A stretch of DNA of 64,000 nucleotides from Semisulcospira habei. Taxonomy: Eukaryota; Mollusca; Gastropoda; Semisulcospiridae. Shown one piece after another: positions 12,235-25,015 of the stretch. Within the stretch, counting starts at the first letter, position 1, and the number at the start of each line of letters is the position of its first letter. The translations under genes and the position numbers were made by a program. The notes under the pieces were generated by a model. It made no database searches and was not told the origin of the DNA. It saw only the letters and a list, made by a program, of their open reading frames with translations. Location: contig BTPG01000003.1 of the NCBI GenBank assembly GCA_036245525.1, positions 141,171,797 through 141,235,796 on the forward strand, written 5' to 3'.

Positions 12235-12530
12235 GTGAAGGTGGGTGCCACACTGGGTGGCTCCGTCGACTCACAGCAGAGAAGCGAGGGAGACAACACA
12301 TGGACTGATAAATACGACAATTACACATCATGGTACGCCGCGCAGGTTGTCTCCGTCGATACGCCAGAACGAATCGAGGGAGACAGTGAGCGTGGGTTGA
12401 GAATGTCACTGTACTCAGGCAAGGGATGATGAGTAGACCACACTGTTTGTCCCCATCGATCCACCGATGAGAATCGAGGAAGGCAACCAGGGTGGGTTCA
12501 CAGTACAATGCACTCAGACGAGGGTCTCAT
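12235..12530 (-). repeat. Three degenerate tandem repeats in LINE leader
   Basis: Three units, around 12258-12340, 12345-12420 and 12449-12530, each carry gtctccgtcgat-like sequence, then a(a/g)cgagggagaca-like sequence and a cactcag-type end. This is a second tandem block in the TC-LINE 1 leader, unrelated in sequence to the block at 11770-11990. Confidence 0.65.
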
Positions 12531-12860
12531 AATGCCGCCCCTGATATTCTGGACAGGTGATGTAGGAAACACGCTGCGAGGTCATTGACTGGGGATAATG
12601 TGGGGTGGGGAGGAGGGGAACGTTATAGCTGAGTTCAATGGGCAGGTGACCGTTACGGTGCAAGCCTCCTAGAGGCGCCACGGGGGGTCCGTATTGCAGG
12701 GGGTCGTCACACAGAGTTGGCCGCAGTCCAGGCTGGTGGGCAAAGCTAGACCGCACAGAGGGCAGGGTTGCACGAGCAGTGGACCTAAGGTTGAAAGCAA
12801 GTCGCAAGGCCCCCTCAGTGCTTGGATGGAAATTATCATACTGTCTGTAGAGCAGTTTAC
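12531..12860 (-). other. Distal leader of TC-LINE 1, no recognised ORF
   Basis: The most upstream part of the LINE before the (GA)n border. Minus-strand frames of about 90-130 codons are open here, but I recognise no ORF1 domain (no zinc knuckle, coiled coil or RRM). It occupies the place where an ORF1 would be expected. Confidence 0.4.
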
Positions 12861-13420
<560 letters not shown>

Positions 13421-13580
13421 ATACACCGTTACAAGAACAGGTGCCACCAAGGACTGCCAAAGCACTGAAAATCCCTAAGAAGGTTAATGAATTAACTAGG
13501 AAATCAATCAATCAGTTATGCACTCAAATCCAGTCTAATCAAAATCAAGCCTATCAGTTTCCAAAGCAAGCAGGCGGGAT

Positions 13581-15778
<2,198 letters not shown>

Positions 15779-15835
15779 GAGAGAGAGAATGAATGAATGA
15801 ATGAATGAATGAATGAATGAATGAATGAATGAATG
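15779..15835. repeat. (GA)n/(GAAT)n tract
   Basis: A short gagagagag then about eleven GAAT units ending in gaatgaaactttatt, the tail of the next LINE fragment. Confidence 0.9.
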
Positions 15836-16057
15836 AAACTTTATTTTCCAAGGATAAAAGAATAGGTGCGCAGACCTGTTTTCATTCTTGTTCTTGCTAC
15901 ACACTACAAAACAAAATAACGTACACACACACGCGCGCGCGCCGGTGTGCAATTGCCGCGTGCACAGGCTTGTGCCAGATTAGCTTGTAGCATACAGGCG
16001 CCAAGCCAAGCCTGCACAACCCTCCACACACATACACACACACACACTGACACACTC

Positions 16058-16062
<5 letters not shown>
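15836..16062 (-). mobile_element. CR1-like LINE 3' end fragment
   Basis: Minus-strand tail (aaactttattttccaagg and following) strongly similar to 34867-35100. It includes ctgtgcaggcttggcttggc and a (GTGT)n stretch. The right border is another GA tract. Confidence 0.75.
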
Positions 16063-16138
<76 letters not shown>

Positions 16139-16330
16139 GAGAGACAGAGAGACAGACAGACAGATAGACAGACAGACAGACAGACCGACGGACGTTCGGA
16201 CGGACGGACAGAGACAGACAAGAAAGACAGACAGAGACAAAAACAGAAAGAGACACACGCAGACATAGACAGAGAGACAGAGAGAGCATTTGAAAGATGG
16301 ATAGACAGACAGACAAACAAAGAGAGGGCC
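16063..16330. repeat. (GA)n and (GACA)n microsatellite
   Basis: GA repeat passing into GACA and GACG units up to about 16330. Confidence 0.93.
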
Positions 16331-16575
16331 GCGGAAGGACAGGGTGTACGTGTGTGTGCGTGCTTGGGTAAGTGCGTGCGTGCCTTCCATCATTCCATCC
16401 ATTCGCTACATTAACCACCGCAGTGTGTATACATGTATGATGCATTACTACTGCACAATAATGCATTGATTACGGTTACACAATGCGAATGCACTGATTA
16501 AATAATGATTTTTTTCCAACCATACCTTCGCCACAACATCCCATCAGCTACTCAGTCTGAATAAAGAAGGAATCT

Positions 16576-16665
16576 AATTTAACCCGCAAAAGACACAGAT
16601 CCCACATGAGCCACTACAATCTGCGGGGGCTCATGAGGATCTACGCCTTGCGCAGATGGGTCCGT
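16576..16665. repeat. Family A foldback, degraded left arm
   Basis: Starts at a TTAACCC-like edge (16578). The right arm gcgggggctcatgaggatct is intact; the left arm (cagatcccacatgagcc) is decayed. Confidence 0.7.
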
Positions 16666-16749
16666 AAGCAGACGAACTACCCACACCCCCTCCTCCCACT
16701 TTTAAATGCTCGAGACAGCGTCCGACTGTGGATCATACATTCTTATTTA

Positions 16750-16818
16750 ACAAGCAAGAGGCAGAGATCTTCATGAACCCCCGCGCGGTGCACAGTAGAT
16801 CTATGCCTCTTGCAGATG
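16750..16818. repeat. Family A foldback hairpin
   Basis: Arms gcaagaggcagagatcttc and gatctatgcctcttgc around a cccgcgcgg core; imperfect near the loop. Confidence 0.75.
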
Positions 16819-17047
16819 TACCGCGCGGTGTTTAAAACTGGAATTTGACTCTAGATTCTGCCGGTGACAAAATCCTCTTATTGTTCGACCGCGCGCAATA
16901 GTGATTTTACGCTCCGTTTCGCATTCCAGACACGAGTGTGGACTGTTCTGATCAAAGGACGCCGCTTTCGATTTTGTTTCCAAAGGTGTATGCAGGGCCT
17001 GTAATGTTGGACCTTACAACTGCAAGATGAAAGTGGTCTTGCATGCA

Positions 17048-17260
17048 TTAACTCATTCAGCCCGACGGCCGTATTTCCCAAATGTTGGAGGCGTCATCTA
17101 ATGACTATGCACCAGTTGCAGGAGATGGATCGACCATGATAATTCAAGGGCAGTGCCAGATTAGCTTGGCGCCGACAGGCGCCAAGCTAATCTGGCACTA
17201 CCCTTGAATTATTAGGGTCGACCCATCTCCTGCTGTAGTGCGTCAGGGCTCAATGGGTAA
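17048..17260. repeat. Family B foldback element with TTAA-type ends
   Basis: The ends are TTAACTCATTCAGCCCGACG at left and the near-complement CGTCAGGGCTCAATGGGTAA at right. Inside, a long hairpin has arms gataattcaagggcagtgcc / ggcactacccttgaattatt, with attagcttggcgcc / ggcgccaagctaat at the centre. It is flanked further out by gtcgaccatgat-like and agatgggtcgac-like sequence. No ORF. TTAA edges fit a piggyBac-type non-autonomous element. Confidence 0.85.
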
Positions 17261-17749
17261 AAAAAAAAACTGAATGCTTTAGACAGCAAAAAATCTCGAA
17301 AAGTTCTGAACAGATACAGACATCTTCATCGTCATCACAGGACCTGAAGCATCTGCGGGCGGTCAAAACCAAGTACGGTTAAACAGTTTGTATAGGGTTC
17401 GGGAAGTTCCCCGCGTTGACTAGCAGCGTCGGCGCATCAGCAGCCATCTTATGAGGATACAATAGTCATGAGATAGTAACGAAGTAGTGTCGTTTCAACA
17501 CGTTTTTCTTCATGTTTCTTCCTCAGTCTTTGGAAACAAACAAAACCAGGTTCTGGTGAGCGGTTTTCTACAGTGATGGCAAGACTTGCTGTTATTGCTT
17601 ATAGCACAACAGGACTTTCCTGACTTTACAAAAACAGCGATTTCCCTATGAGCGCTTAGTCCCGTATCCTCACAAGATGACCGCCACGACTGGCGTGATG
17701 ACGTCAGCTTCCCGAGCCCTATTGAAAATCCCAACAAAGACAAAAGCAC
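17261..17749. other. No gene seen
   Basis: Unassigned non-coding sequence with a short A run at 17262. Confidence 0.4.
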
Positions 17750-17880
17750 GCTTAGAATAGGACAAGTACAACGCAATTTCGCAATTTAATATTATTTGGG
17801 GGGTGGGGGGTGGGGAGTGGGGGGGGGGGGAGTGGGAGGGGGGTGGGGGGCTTTTCCGCAATAGACATGCAGACAGAAAT
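17750..17880. repeat. G-rich low-complexity tract in a possible Penelope-type remnant
   Basis: A long G run with T/A interruptions (17798-17850). The flanks (cttagaataggacaag... and ccgcaatagacatgcagacag) resemble 6978-7055, suggesting a decayed Penelope-type tail in which the small hairpin was replaced by a G run. Confidence 0.4.
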
Positions 17881-18021
17881 GGACTAAGGTACATATAATT
17901 TTATATCGAGACAAGAAGCTAATACAATTTGCATTGACTCGATTCTGTTTGATATCACTTTCTCGGCGGAATGGGCCATTAACCCTTCATTTCCGGGACA
18001 CGGAAATACAACATAACGTCT

Positions 18022-18088
18022 CCAAGAGGCGTAGATCCTCATGATCCCCCGCGGATGCGGGGGATCATAAGAATCTAGGCCTCTTGTC
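18022..18088. repeat. Family A hairpin with compensatory arm change
   Basis: Arms ccaagaggcgtagatcctc and the complement. Here the arm reads atgatcccccgc with the matching gcgggggatcat, where other copies read atgagcccccgc with gcgggggctcat: a change present in both arms. Confidence 0.85.
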
Positions 18089-18369
18089 TTCTTTCGTCCA
18101 TCATCTACCATCCTCACTCAGAGTGATTACTGCCCTTTCAGTGTACAACGATTTCATAAATACAAATGAACGGACATAATAGCCAAGGGAATAATTTTCG
18201 CCATCATGAACCTGTACCATCTCTTCAACAGAAATTTGAACAAATAAAATACTAAGTTCCTGCGTATGTACTGACATAATAAAATACTGAGTTCCTGCGT
18301 ATGTACTGACATATGTAACTGACATTAACTGACCTGCTTAGTGCCAGCTGACGCTGTGTTTCTGCAGTC

Positions 18370-18455
18370 GCCACCAGCCGTGAGATGGCCTTAGTCGCTT
18401 GCTCGGCGTTAAACCCAACTAACTAACCAACTAACTAACTAACTAACTAACTAAC
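18370..18455 (+). mobile_element. LINE/SINE tail ending in (AACT)n
   Basis: The sequence ccgtgagatggccttagtc then gctcggcgttaaaccc followed by (AACT)n recurs at 46318-46390. A conserved end followed by a tandem tetranucleotide is typical of a retroposon 3' tail. The family is not identified. Confidence 0.6.
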
Positions 18456-19155
18456 GCTGAGTTGGTATACCTCGCCCTGTGCCTAGGTTAAACGCACCAG
18501 CGGCGCCATTGTTGCTATTTTCGCACCCGACCGGTCGCTCGGACTGGTCATGTGCACCAGATCGGTTTAGAGCGCGTGCTTTCTGCACCTGTAATGAGCA
18601 ATCTCGGAGAAAGAATCACGTGAGCGTCGTTTGATTGCTGAAAAAAATAACATGAATAAAAAATAAACCCTTTCCCATATGCAATATAGCAATAAACATC
18701 CTTATGCTAGCACCTCGAAACATTACGCGATTTTGGCAGATTTGAAAAATAGCTTTTTTTCCTCAATGGTGGTGATTTTGCGATATCTGCGTCGTTTCCG
18801 GCAGAAAGTACCGTCGTAGTTGAAGTTCGAGAGATACGCGCACTACAAGTACAACGGACTTCATTCAGGGGCGTGAGGCATGACTCGACACAAGCCTCCG
18901 CCATCTCTACACAAAACTGGCGTGTTAGGGGAGGTAACAGACGCTAAAAGTAAAACCGGAAACGAACCGTTTTTCGACTGCGATCACAATCTTCCGCGTG
19001 AACGTACGAGACCACACTACAAGTGCAGAAGCCTACCTGCGCCCGCAGTTCTGGTGCACATGACCGGTCCGAGCGACGGGTCTGGTGCGAAAATAGCAAC
19101 AATGGCGCTGCTGGTGCGTTTAACCTAGGCACAGGAGGAGGTATACCAACTCAGC
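18456..19155. mobile_element. 700-bp terminal-inverted-repeat DNA element
   Basis: The first about 106 bp (gctgagttggtatacctc...) and the last about 106 bp (...aggtataccaactcagc) are inverted copies at roughly 93% identity, both including gcctaggttaaacgcacc and gccattgttgctattttcgc. The 5-bp sequence CTAAC stands directly on both sides (18451-18455 and 19156-19160) as a target-site duplication. The interior shows no transposase, so it is non-autonomous. The superfamily cannot be fixed from this alone. The left flank is the (AACT)n tail, so the duplication could partly reflect that repeat. Confidence 0.8.
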
Positions 19156-19461
19156 CTAACGAACTGCAGTCGCCACGCAAAACTACGGGCTCGTTCAGAT
19201 AGCATGTCCGTTATAAGGTTGGTGGTGAATCGAAGTGGCACAGTTGCAGCCGAACGGATCAGTGTTCAGGTCGTACTCTATAGGCGATAGCTCCCCTGTG
19301 CCCCCTACTCCTCCCCCTCCCACCCACCCCCCATAAACCGCCCGTTAGGGCCTTCCATTATCACTCCGGTGCCGTGGACGTTAAACCCGAAACTAACTAA
19401 CTCCATTAAGTCAACACCAAACAAACCTATCTGTCCCAGGAACATTGATTCAAAGTGGTGC

Positions 19462-19532
19462 CAGCAAGACGCATAGATCCTCATGTGCCCCCACACCTGC
19501 GAGGGCTCATGAGGATCTATACCTCTTGCATT
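19462..19532. repeat. Family A foldback hairpin
   Basis: Arms cagcaagacgcatagatcctc and gaggatctatacctcttgc; the right side continues to ttctcggcgcttaacgggttaac, the family A terminal motif. Confidence 0.8.
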
Positions 19533-19896
19533 TGGGTGGTGTTCAAATTTTCTCGGCGCTTAACGGGTTAACAAACAAAAGAAAGGAACGCGTCGGTATC
19601 GTAATAGACTCTTTTCTTATTTGCGTGCTTGTGTCTGAACACACACTAAATGCAGTCATAGATTTTCCCCTACCATTGTTTCTACGAATGTTTCGTTCGT
19701 GTTCGCCAGTTTTCGCCCCGAGGGAGAACGCGGCCCATGGAATCTAAAGATTTAGTCTGAGCTTCGCCGTGAAAAATCCATTCTCATCGCTCGTCCTGTT
19801 CTGTGAATGCACTATGACAACATTTGTCGTTATAACTTTCGTAACTTGGCAGTTCAATAATCCACTTTACGTGAAAAATACAGATGTGCATAGGCA
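19533..19896. other. No gene seen
   Basis: Apart from the family A edge at its start, unassigned non-coding sequence. Confidence 0.4.
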
Positions 19897-19967
19897 GAGC
19901 AAGACGTATTGATCCTCACCAGCCCCCGCAGTTTGCGGGGGCTCGTGAGGATCTATGCCTATTGCAG
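19897..19967. repeat. Family A foldback hairpin
   Basis: Arms gcaagacgtattgatcctc and gaggatctatgcctattgc with the cagcccccgcag / tgcgggggct core. Confidence 0.82.
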
Positions 19968-20089
19968 GCCGATGTCTGTCGCTGTTGTGGTATGATTTAC
20001 TGGAAAATCAACCTGTGACAATAAAAGCAGGTGAGTTTGAAAACATACTGGAAAAGGACCTAACAACGTGTGCAGTTAAAGACAGAATG

Positions 20090-20170
20090 GAATAATAATA
20101 ATAATAAAATAATAATAATAATAATAATAATCATTATCATCATTGTCAACGTCATCATAATCATAATAAA
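20090..20170. repeat. (AAT)n and AT-rich trinucleotide repeat
   Basis: Imperfect AATAAT repeats passing into ATCATT and CATAAT units. Confidence 0.7.
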
Positions 20171-20690
20171 ACGAGCCAATGTGTTATGCGGAGAAAGATC
20201 GAGAATCAAGTCGTAACAGTTTTGTTTTTATCACTCAGCCGTTTAAGGATCAATTAGTTAACACGTTCAACGACCTGATACACTCTTGGGGGAATCTGAA
20301 GTGCGTATCTCTTCATCAAACCGCTACTGCATAATTATGCTTATTACGAAAGTACCACTTGTCATGCTGACCTGTACGTATCAATTAGTAACTATTCCGG
20401 GATTCCTTTTAGCGTGCCCATTTATCACGCGCCTGGGCTTTGACCCCACATGTTAACCCTAATCAGTAATTTAACCCTGACCAGGCACTCTGTGACATTT
20501 TGAACACAGCTGAATCTTCGCACCGTATAAATTCGCCCATGTGCGTGTGTGTTTGTGTGTGGTGTATGCGCGTGTATGCGCGTGCGTCTGGGGTGACAGC
20601 ACATGCTTGCATCCCTACGCAAAGTGAGTCATAGTCACTTTATTTTCAGCCTTACACCATAATCATGAACCCACCCAGAAAAACCCAATG
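20171..20690. other. No gene seen
   Basis: Unassigned sequence with a short (GTGT) run near 20545 and a C run at 20694-20711. No coding signal. Confidence 0.4.
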
Positions 20691-20781
20691 CAACCCCCCC
20701 CCCCCCCCCTTACAACAAAATAAAATATAAATAAGTAAATAAAAGGAATGCATTATCTTTCCACCCTTTCTAATAATGATT

Positions 20782-20852
20782 GTGTGCTGGTCTGTGATTT
20801 TGGACCTTACGGCCTCAGGCCGTAAGGTCTAAAATCACAGACCAGCACGCAC
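20782..20852. repeat. Family C foldback hairpin, near perfect
   Basis: The 33-bp arms at 20783-20815 and 20818-20850 pair with a single mismatch: gtgctggtctgtgatttt and its complement, then ggaccttacggcc / ggccgtaaggtc. Confidence 0.92.
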
Positions 20853-20887
20853 ATGTACACCAGCAGGACGATCTACGAACGGAGAGG

Positions 20888-21055
20888 AGGTGGGGGGGGG
20901 GGGACGGGGGTGGAAGGGGAGATGGGCGCCACCCAAAAAAGTCAATCAAAGCTGGGCGGGGGGGGGGGGGGGGGGGGGGGGGGAGGGGGCAAAAATAGAA
21001 AAACAGTAACAAAAAAAAAAAAAAAAAAAAAGAAAGAGAAAGAAAAAAAAAAAAA
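20888..21055. repeat. G-run and A-run low-complexity tract
   Basis: Poly-G at 20892-20901 and 20957-20988, then poly-A/AAAG to 21055. The G/C homopolymers are long enough to make assembly length uncertain. Confidence 0.9.
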
Positions 21056-21375
21056 GGCCATAATCAGCTCAGGTTTAGTGGCCGCCTGCGACAAGCAAGT
21101 GCACTTCAGAGATGCCGAATATTGTCAATCAAAGTGTGCCGGCACACTCCGCACGCGCGCACGTGCACCTACACGTGATTTGATCACCGATACATGACGC
21201 GCGACTGACGCAGTCACACCCAAATGCCGTCAGTAGCCCAAATTCTAACTAAATGGAGTGACTAGTATACGCTGGGAGATTAGAAAAAGGTATACGTGCT
21301 GAAGGGAATTAATACCTTTGTTAGTTGTACTGTTTCTGCCAGAGCTAACCTCACTTAGGTCACTTAGGTTTGTGA

Positions 21376-21455
21376 GTAACCCTTTCACTGCCGCGAAAAA
21401 GTGAACACAATCAAACTGCAGTCGCGAGGGCTCACGAGGATCCAAGCCTCTTGCT
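21376..21455. repeat. Family A half element
   Basis: Begins gtaaccctttcactgccgcg (terminal motif) and ends with a single arm gcgagggctcacgaggatcc...gcctcttgc. The partner arm is missing. Confidence 0.7.
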
Positions 21456-21718
21456 GAGACTAGTTTGTATTTATGTTTTTTGGACGGGTTTGGGTTTTGG
21501 TCGTGACATGAACAAAGAGTTCATACACATATATGTACGTACAGCGGCAGGGAAATATTTAATGGTAATACACGATGAAATATGTAGGTTCTTTCTTTTG
21601 CGAAGAAAATGAAGACATTACAAATATTGTTATTCGCGTACCCAATTTATTTTTGATATGAACCCTATTTCTGCACACATTTTATTATGTTTGTACTTAT
21701 TCTTTCATCTGTACTTAT

Positions 21719-21932
21719 TTAACTCATTCTACCACAGACACACTACAGGAAGATAAGGATCGACCATGATAGATTAAGGGTGATGCCAGAATAGCTTGGC
21801 GCCTATGGGCGCCAAGCTATTCTGACATCACCCTTGAACTATCATGGTCGCTCTGTGTCCTGCACTGCAGGGCAGTCTTCAGAGAACAACGGCAAAATTT
21901 AAGGATTTCGGTGTTTGGGTAGAATGAGTTAA
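21719..21932. repeat. Family B foldback element with perfect TTAA ends
   Basis: The ends are TTAACTCATTCTACC and GGTAGAATGAGTTAA, exact complements including TTAA at both borders (21719-21722, 21929-21932). The internal hairpin has arms gccagaatagcttggcgcc and ggcgccaagctattctgac. This variant has agaatagc/gctattct where other copies have agattagc/gctaatct. Confidence 0.9.
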
Positions 21933-22129
21933 ATACCTGTAGTTAAGATTGCCTATTGCCTTAGTACTCAATACACATCATTACTGTTGCTACAAAGAGG
22001 ACAGTTTTTATTTTTATTTTTTATTTTTAAAATAAATACGTACTTATTTATGGGTAATTAAGGGTATTTTATCTCTAATCCATTCACTCATATTTTCTTA
22101 TTTATTGGTGTGAGACTGATATTTGTTTA

Positions 22130-22355
22130 TTAACCCATATCATACTGAGGCTAAAAGCTTCAAATTTGTACACTGCCATTATGCAAGCTACATTTTAGTA
22201 CTTACAGATAAGGATATGGACCAATGGCTTTAGTTTAAGGGCGGTGCCAGAATAGCTCGGCATCCTAGAGGCGCCAAGCTATTCTGGCACTCCCCTTGAA
22301 CTATTTTAGACAAATGTATTTCACACACTGGTGTACTCCGAATGATAAGGGTTAA
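22130..22355. repeat. Family B foldback element, TTAA-bordered
   Basis: The ends are TTAACCCATATCAT and ATGATAAGGGTTAA. The internal hairpin gtgccagaatagctcggc / gccaagctattctggcac is imperfect only near the loop. Confidence 0.88.
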
Positions 22356-22926
22356 AAACATGACGTCCAGCACCTTTTCGAACTCATTTTGAAGAACTAG
22401 TTTAGCTAATCATTGTTATTACAGTGTAACACCGACAATCAGACAAGTACTTCTAAGAATGGCATCTCAAAGAAAGACACATAACCATACTCTCCAGAAT
22501 TGTTCAACGTTTTCTTGGTTGACGAAAATAATGATGATAACGCTGAACGGAATCTGTCCACCCGTGGTTTGTTTCTCTCTTCATAACTATACTTATTAGA
22601 CAGCATGAGTGACCATCCATGTCGCGTTTCCTTGTTTCTCTGTTTCCGCAGTTGATTTTTTTCTTTCTTTCTTTCTTTCTTTCTTTGAGTTTTATCCATT
22701 TCCTCCATACCCCAAAAGGGGCGAAAGGAATAAATATCTTGAATTAGCTTGCAAATTTCTGATATAACAAGTCGCCAGGGGATTACATTTTCCTTGTTGT
22801 TATATCCGAAGTTTGTAGTAAGCGAAATAATTTACATAGAAAGAGTGCTGTCGGTATCTCTGAAAAAGGGGTCGTATATCCGACCTTTGTTATACGACAT
22901 TGTTATAAGCGAATTAAACTATAATG

Positions 22927-22992
22927 ATTTGGTGGTCTGTGATTTTGGACCTTACGGCTGTGAGTCGTAAGGTCCAGAATCACAGGCCATCA
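22927..22992. repeat. Family C foldback hairpin
   Basis: Arms ggtctgtgattttggacc and ggtccagaatcacaggcc around gtgag. Confidence 0.85.
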
Positions 22993-23157
22993 GACATAGA
23001 TCTATAAGAAACTCTCACGGATCCAGAATACACACGTATAGAGCGCACAATACAATTAGTAATGTTAGAACTGTGCATATTGACACAGCTGAACAGAAAC
23101 CATCAGCTTCAATCGGGACACGCCCAAAAAATCAACTGTATTCCGCGCCGTGTAAAT

Positions 23158-23231
23158 ATGTGTGCTGGCCTGTGATTTTGGACGTTGCGGCCAAAGGCCG
23201 CAACGTCCATAATCACAGATTAGCACACGTT
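23158..23231. repeat. Family C foldback hairpin with paired arm changes
   Basis: Arms end ggacgttgcggcc / ggccgcaacgtcc, where the other copies have ggaccttacggcc / ggccgtaaggtcc. The substitutions occur in both arms, so pairing is kept. Confidence 0.88.
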
Positions 23232-23370
23232 TACACTACTATGCTCACTGCGTGGGCATTTCTAGTGCAAAAGCTGTTCTTGTCTCTTGTCGATAAAAAA
23301 AAAAAGCAGAATAATTATTAATGAGCAGCTGTATGCTGCACAGGACCTGATCAAGTCTGGCATGCTGGTT

Positions 23371-23604
23371 TTAACCCCTTTCTTGCCACCTGCATGTACA
23401 ATTTGTTTCTGTGATCACTGAACGACCAATAGCCACAAACTGTCCAAAGAAAATGGACACACAAAGTAGTGTCAGCAAGAGGAATAGATCCTCATGCAAG
23501 AGGCGTAGATCCTTATGAGCCCCCGCAGTTGCGGGGGGCTCATAAGGATCTACGCCACTTGCAGTTAGACCGCGTTCACTTTTTCTGGGCGGTGAAGGGG
23601 TTAA
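23371..23604. repeat. Family A foldback element, complete, TTAA-bordered
   Basis: TTAACCCCTTTCTTGCCACC at left and GGGCGGTGAAGGGGTTAA at right define both ends. The arm motif is partly duplicated at left (gaatagatcctcatgcaagaggcgtagatcc), then the core gagcccccgcag / tgcggggggctc. This copy best defines the family A limits. Confidence 0.88.
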
Positions 23605-23824
23605 TATCTCCCTCGATTCGCTACCGTTAGCGCAGCAACTGAGGGAGACAACCAATAATAATGCAAGTTTGGCTTTTTAGGGGGTTGGTGTTGGAGGTCC
23701 ATGTCAAAGTAAAGTGAAAAGTGGAGGGTGGTGAAGGAGGAGGAGGAGGGGGGTGGGGCGTTGAGAGTTTAGCAGAAAAGGGGAAAAGGAATTAGGAGGA
23801 TTACCCACAACACGTTGTTCACAG

Positions 23825-24061
23825 TTAACCTGTTATATCCTGATGCTGATTTTCTTTCCTTCTTTCTTTTTTTTTTTTTTTTTTTTTTGCTATTTGTCCT
23901 ATGAAGGCTACATTACAGATTAAGATATTGATCAAGCATTTCAGTTCAAGGTTGTGCTAGAATAGCTTGGCGCCTGAGGCGCCAAGCTGTTCTGGCACCA
24001 CCTTTAAACCATCATAGTCAAATTTATTCAGCAACGGGGGTATCAGGATAAAAAGGGTTAA
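23825..24061. repeat. Family B foldback element, TTAA-bordered
   Basis: The ends are TTAACCTGTTATATCCTGAT and ATCAGGATAAAAAGGGTTAA. The inner hairpin ctagaatagcttggcgcc / ggcgccaagctgttctgg allows G-T pairs. A poly-T run at 23868-23888 lies in the left half. Confidence 0.86.
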
Positions 24062-24267
24062 TGTACTTAAAAAATAAAATAAAATTTTACATTTCCCTAA
24101 TCTTCACTGACACTTTTATCACGAAGCGTACAAAAACCAGAGGTTTCACTATCGGGTTAAGATCCAGTATTTGTAACACGGCTTAATCGGTTTTAAGCAC
24201 ACCATTTTTAAGCAATATCAGGGACCAAGACTTTTTTGATACGTTTAAACCTGTAACGCTCGATAGT

Positions 24268-24306
24268 ACCTCCGGGCTCATGAGGATCTATGCCTCTCGG
24301 AGATGT
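24268..24306. repeat. Family A solo arm
   Basis: Single arm cgggctcatgaggatctatg then cctctcggagatg, with no partner. Confidence 0.65.
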
Positions 24307-24424
24307 TTGGAGTGTTGTCTTCGCTTATGGAAAAAGCTGGTCTTATATCCGCCGTGGCTTTGCTCTCGTACGCTGCTGGGAGTCGTTCGTCGCAAACGAA
24401 ACCTAACTAATACAAAGCTGCAAC

Positions 24425-24840
24425 AGGGGCGGTCCGTGACGCAGCGGTAAAAGCGCCTGCAACCAATGCTAGAGGTGCGAGGTTTGATACCCGGTTCCGG
24501 CGTCGGACTTTTCTCCTCTAGTAAGTGTCACCGTTAATTCAGGCGGACCGTCGAGGGTTCTTTCTCCGAGTACTCCGGCTCTTCCTCCCCCACGACTTTG
24601 GTATCAATTTCAAATTTAATCAAATTTCAAATATAAACGATTTGAATTTCCAAAACTTCAGTATCTCGCTTAGCACCACGTGTATGTCAGTTCTGTGTTT
24701 ATGTACATGTGTGAATGAATGCGCGTGATTCACGTGAGCGTGCTTGTTGGGTTCAGTTCGCGGCGGCGCTTTGAGACGATTTTTAATTGGGGTAAAGCGC
24801 CTATTTAATGCGCTGATTTATCTATTTATTTATTTAAAAC
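24425..24840 (+). mobile_element. tRNA-derived SINE
   Basis: The head resembles a tRNA gene: a box A-like segment TGACGCAGCGGT at 24437-24448 and a box B-like GGTTTGATACC at 24481-24491 (one change from GGTTCGANNCC), 32 bp apart as in pol III promoters. The body runs on without coding potential. It ends near ggtaaagcgcctatttaatgcgctg with (ATTT)n at about 24820-24840, similar to the gcgctttat-type LINE tails here, so it may borrow a LINE partner's 3' end. Not a functional tRNA: no complete cloverleaf or CCA context. Confidence 0.72.
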
Positions 24841-24925
24841 TAGCACATGCCCAAGACCCAAAAAAAATGTAATGTCCAAAACGGTACAAAACCCAAACAG
24901 AACGAAGGTCAATAACAATAAGATG

Positions 24926-25015
24926 ATAACACTGGCTGTCGGTAGCGCGTTTTGCCGCGATGATTTCTGCAGGAATCATCGCGACAAAATGCGCGACCGA
25001 CAGCCGAAGGTTTAA
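24926..25015. repeat. Family F foldback element
   Basis: A near-perfect 80-bp palindrome: ggctgtcggtagcgcgtttt / aaaatgcgcgaccgacagcc with gatgatttctgcaggaatcatc at the centre. The right border is TTAA (25012-25015), shared with the next element. The partner copy is 37067-37157. Confidence 0.88.

Larger units (their letters stand above)
8034..12860 (-). mobile_element. CR1-like LINE flanked by (GA)n, near full length (TC-LINE 1)
   Basis: In minus-strand order: 5' leader with tandem repeats (12860 to about 11690), endonuclease (11679-10627), reverse transcriptase (10517-8806, in two frames), then a 3' untranslated region ending caggataaagattcatcaaagattc-like sequence at 8034-8110. The 3' region contains an R390 insertion (8241-8582). 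The element is bordered by (GA)n at 7911-8033 and again at 12861-12972, i.e. (TC)n on both sides of its sense strand. Frameshifts split the second ORF, so this copy is not intact. Confidence 0.85.

Noticed and set aside
15836..16062. A family B foldback inside the LINE tail (gccagattagcttg ... ggcgccaagcc)
   Set aside because: Word-level resemblance only; the arms do not pair over a useful length, and the segment is shared with 34867-35100 as LINE sequence.
24425..24500. Functional tRNA gene
   Set aside because: It has pol III boxes but no credible full cloverleaf, and the unit continues into a SINE body and tail.
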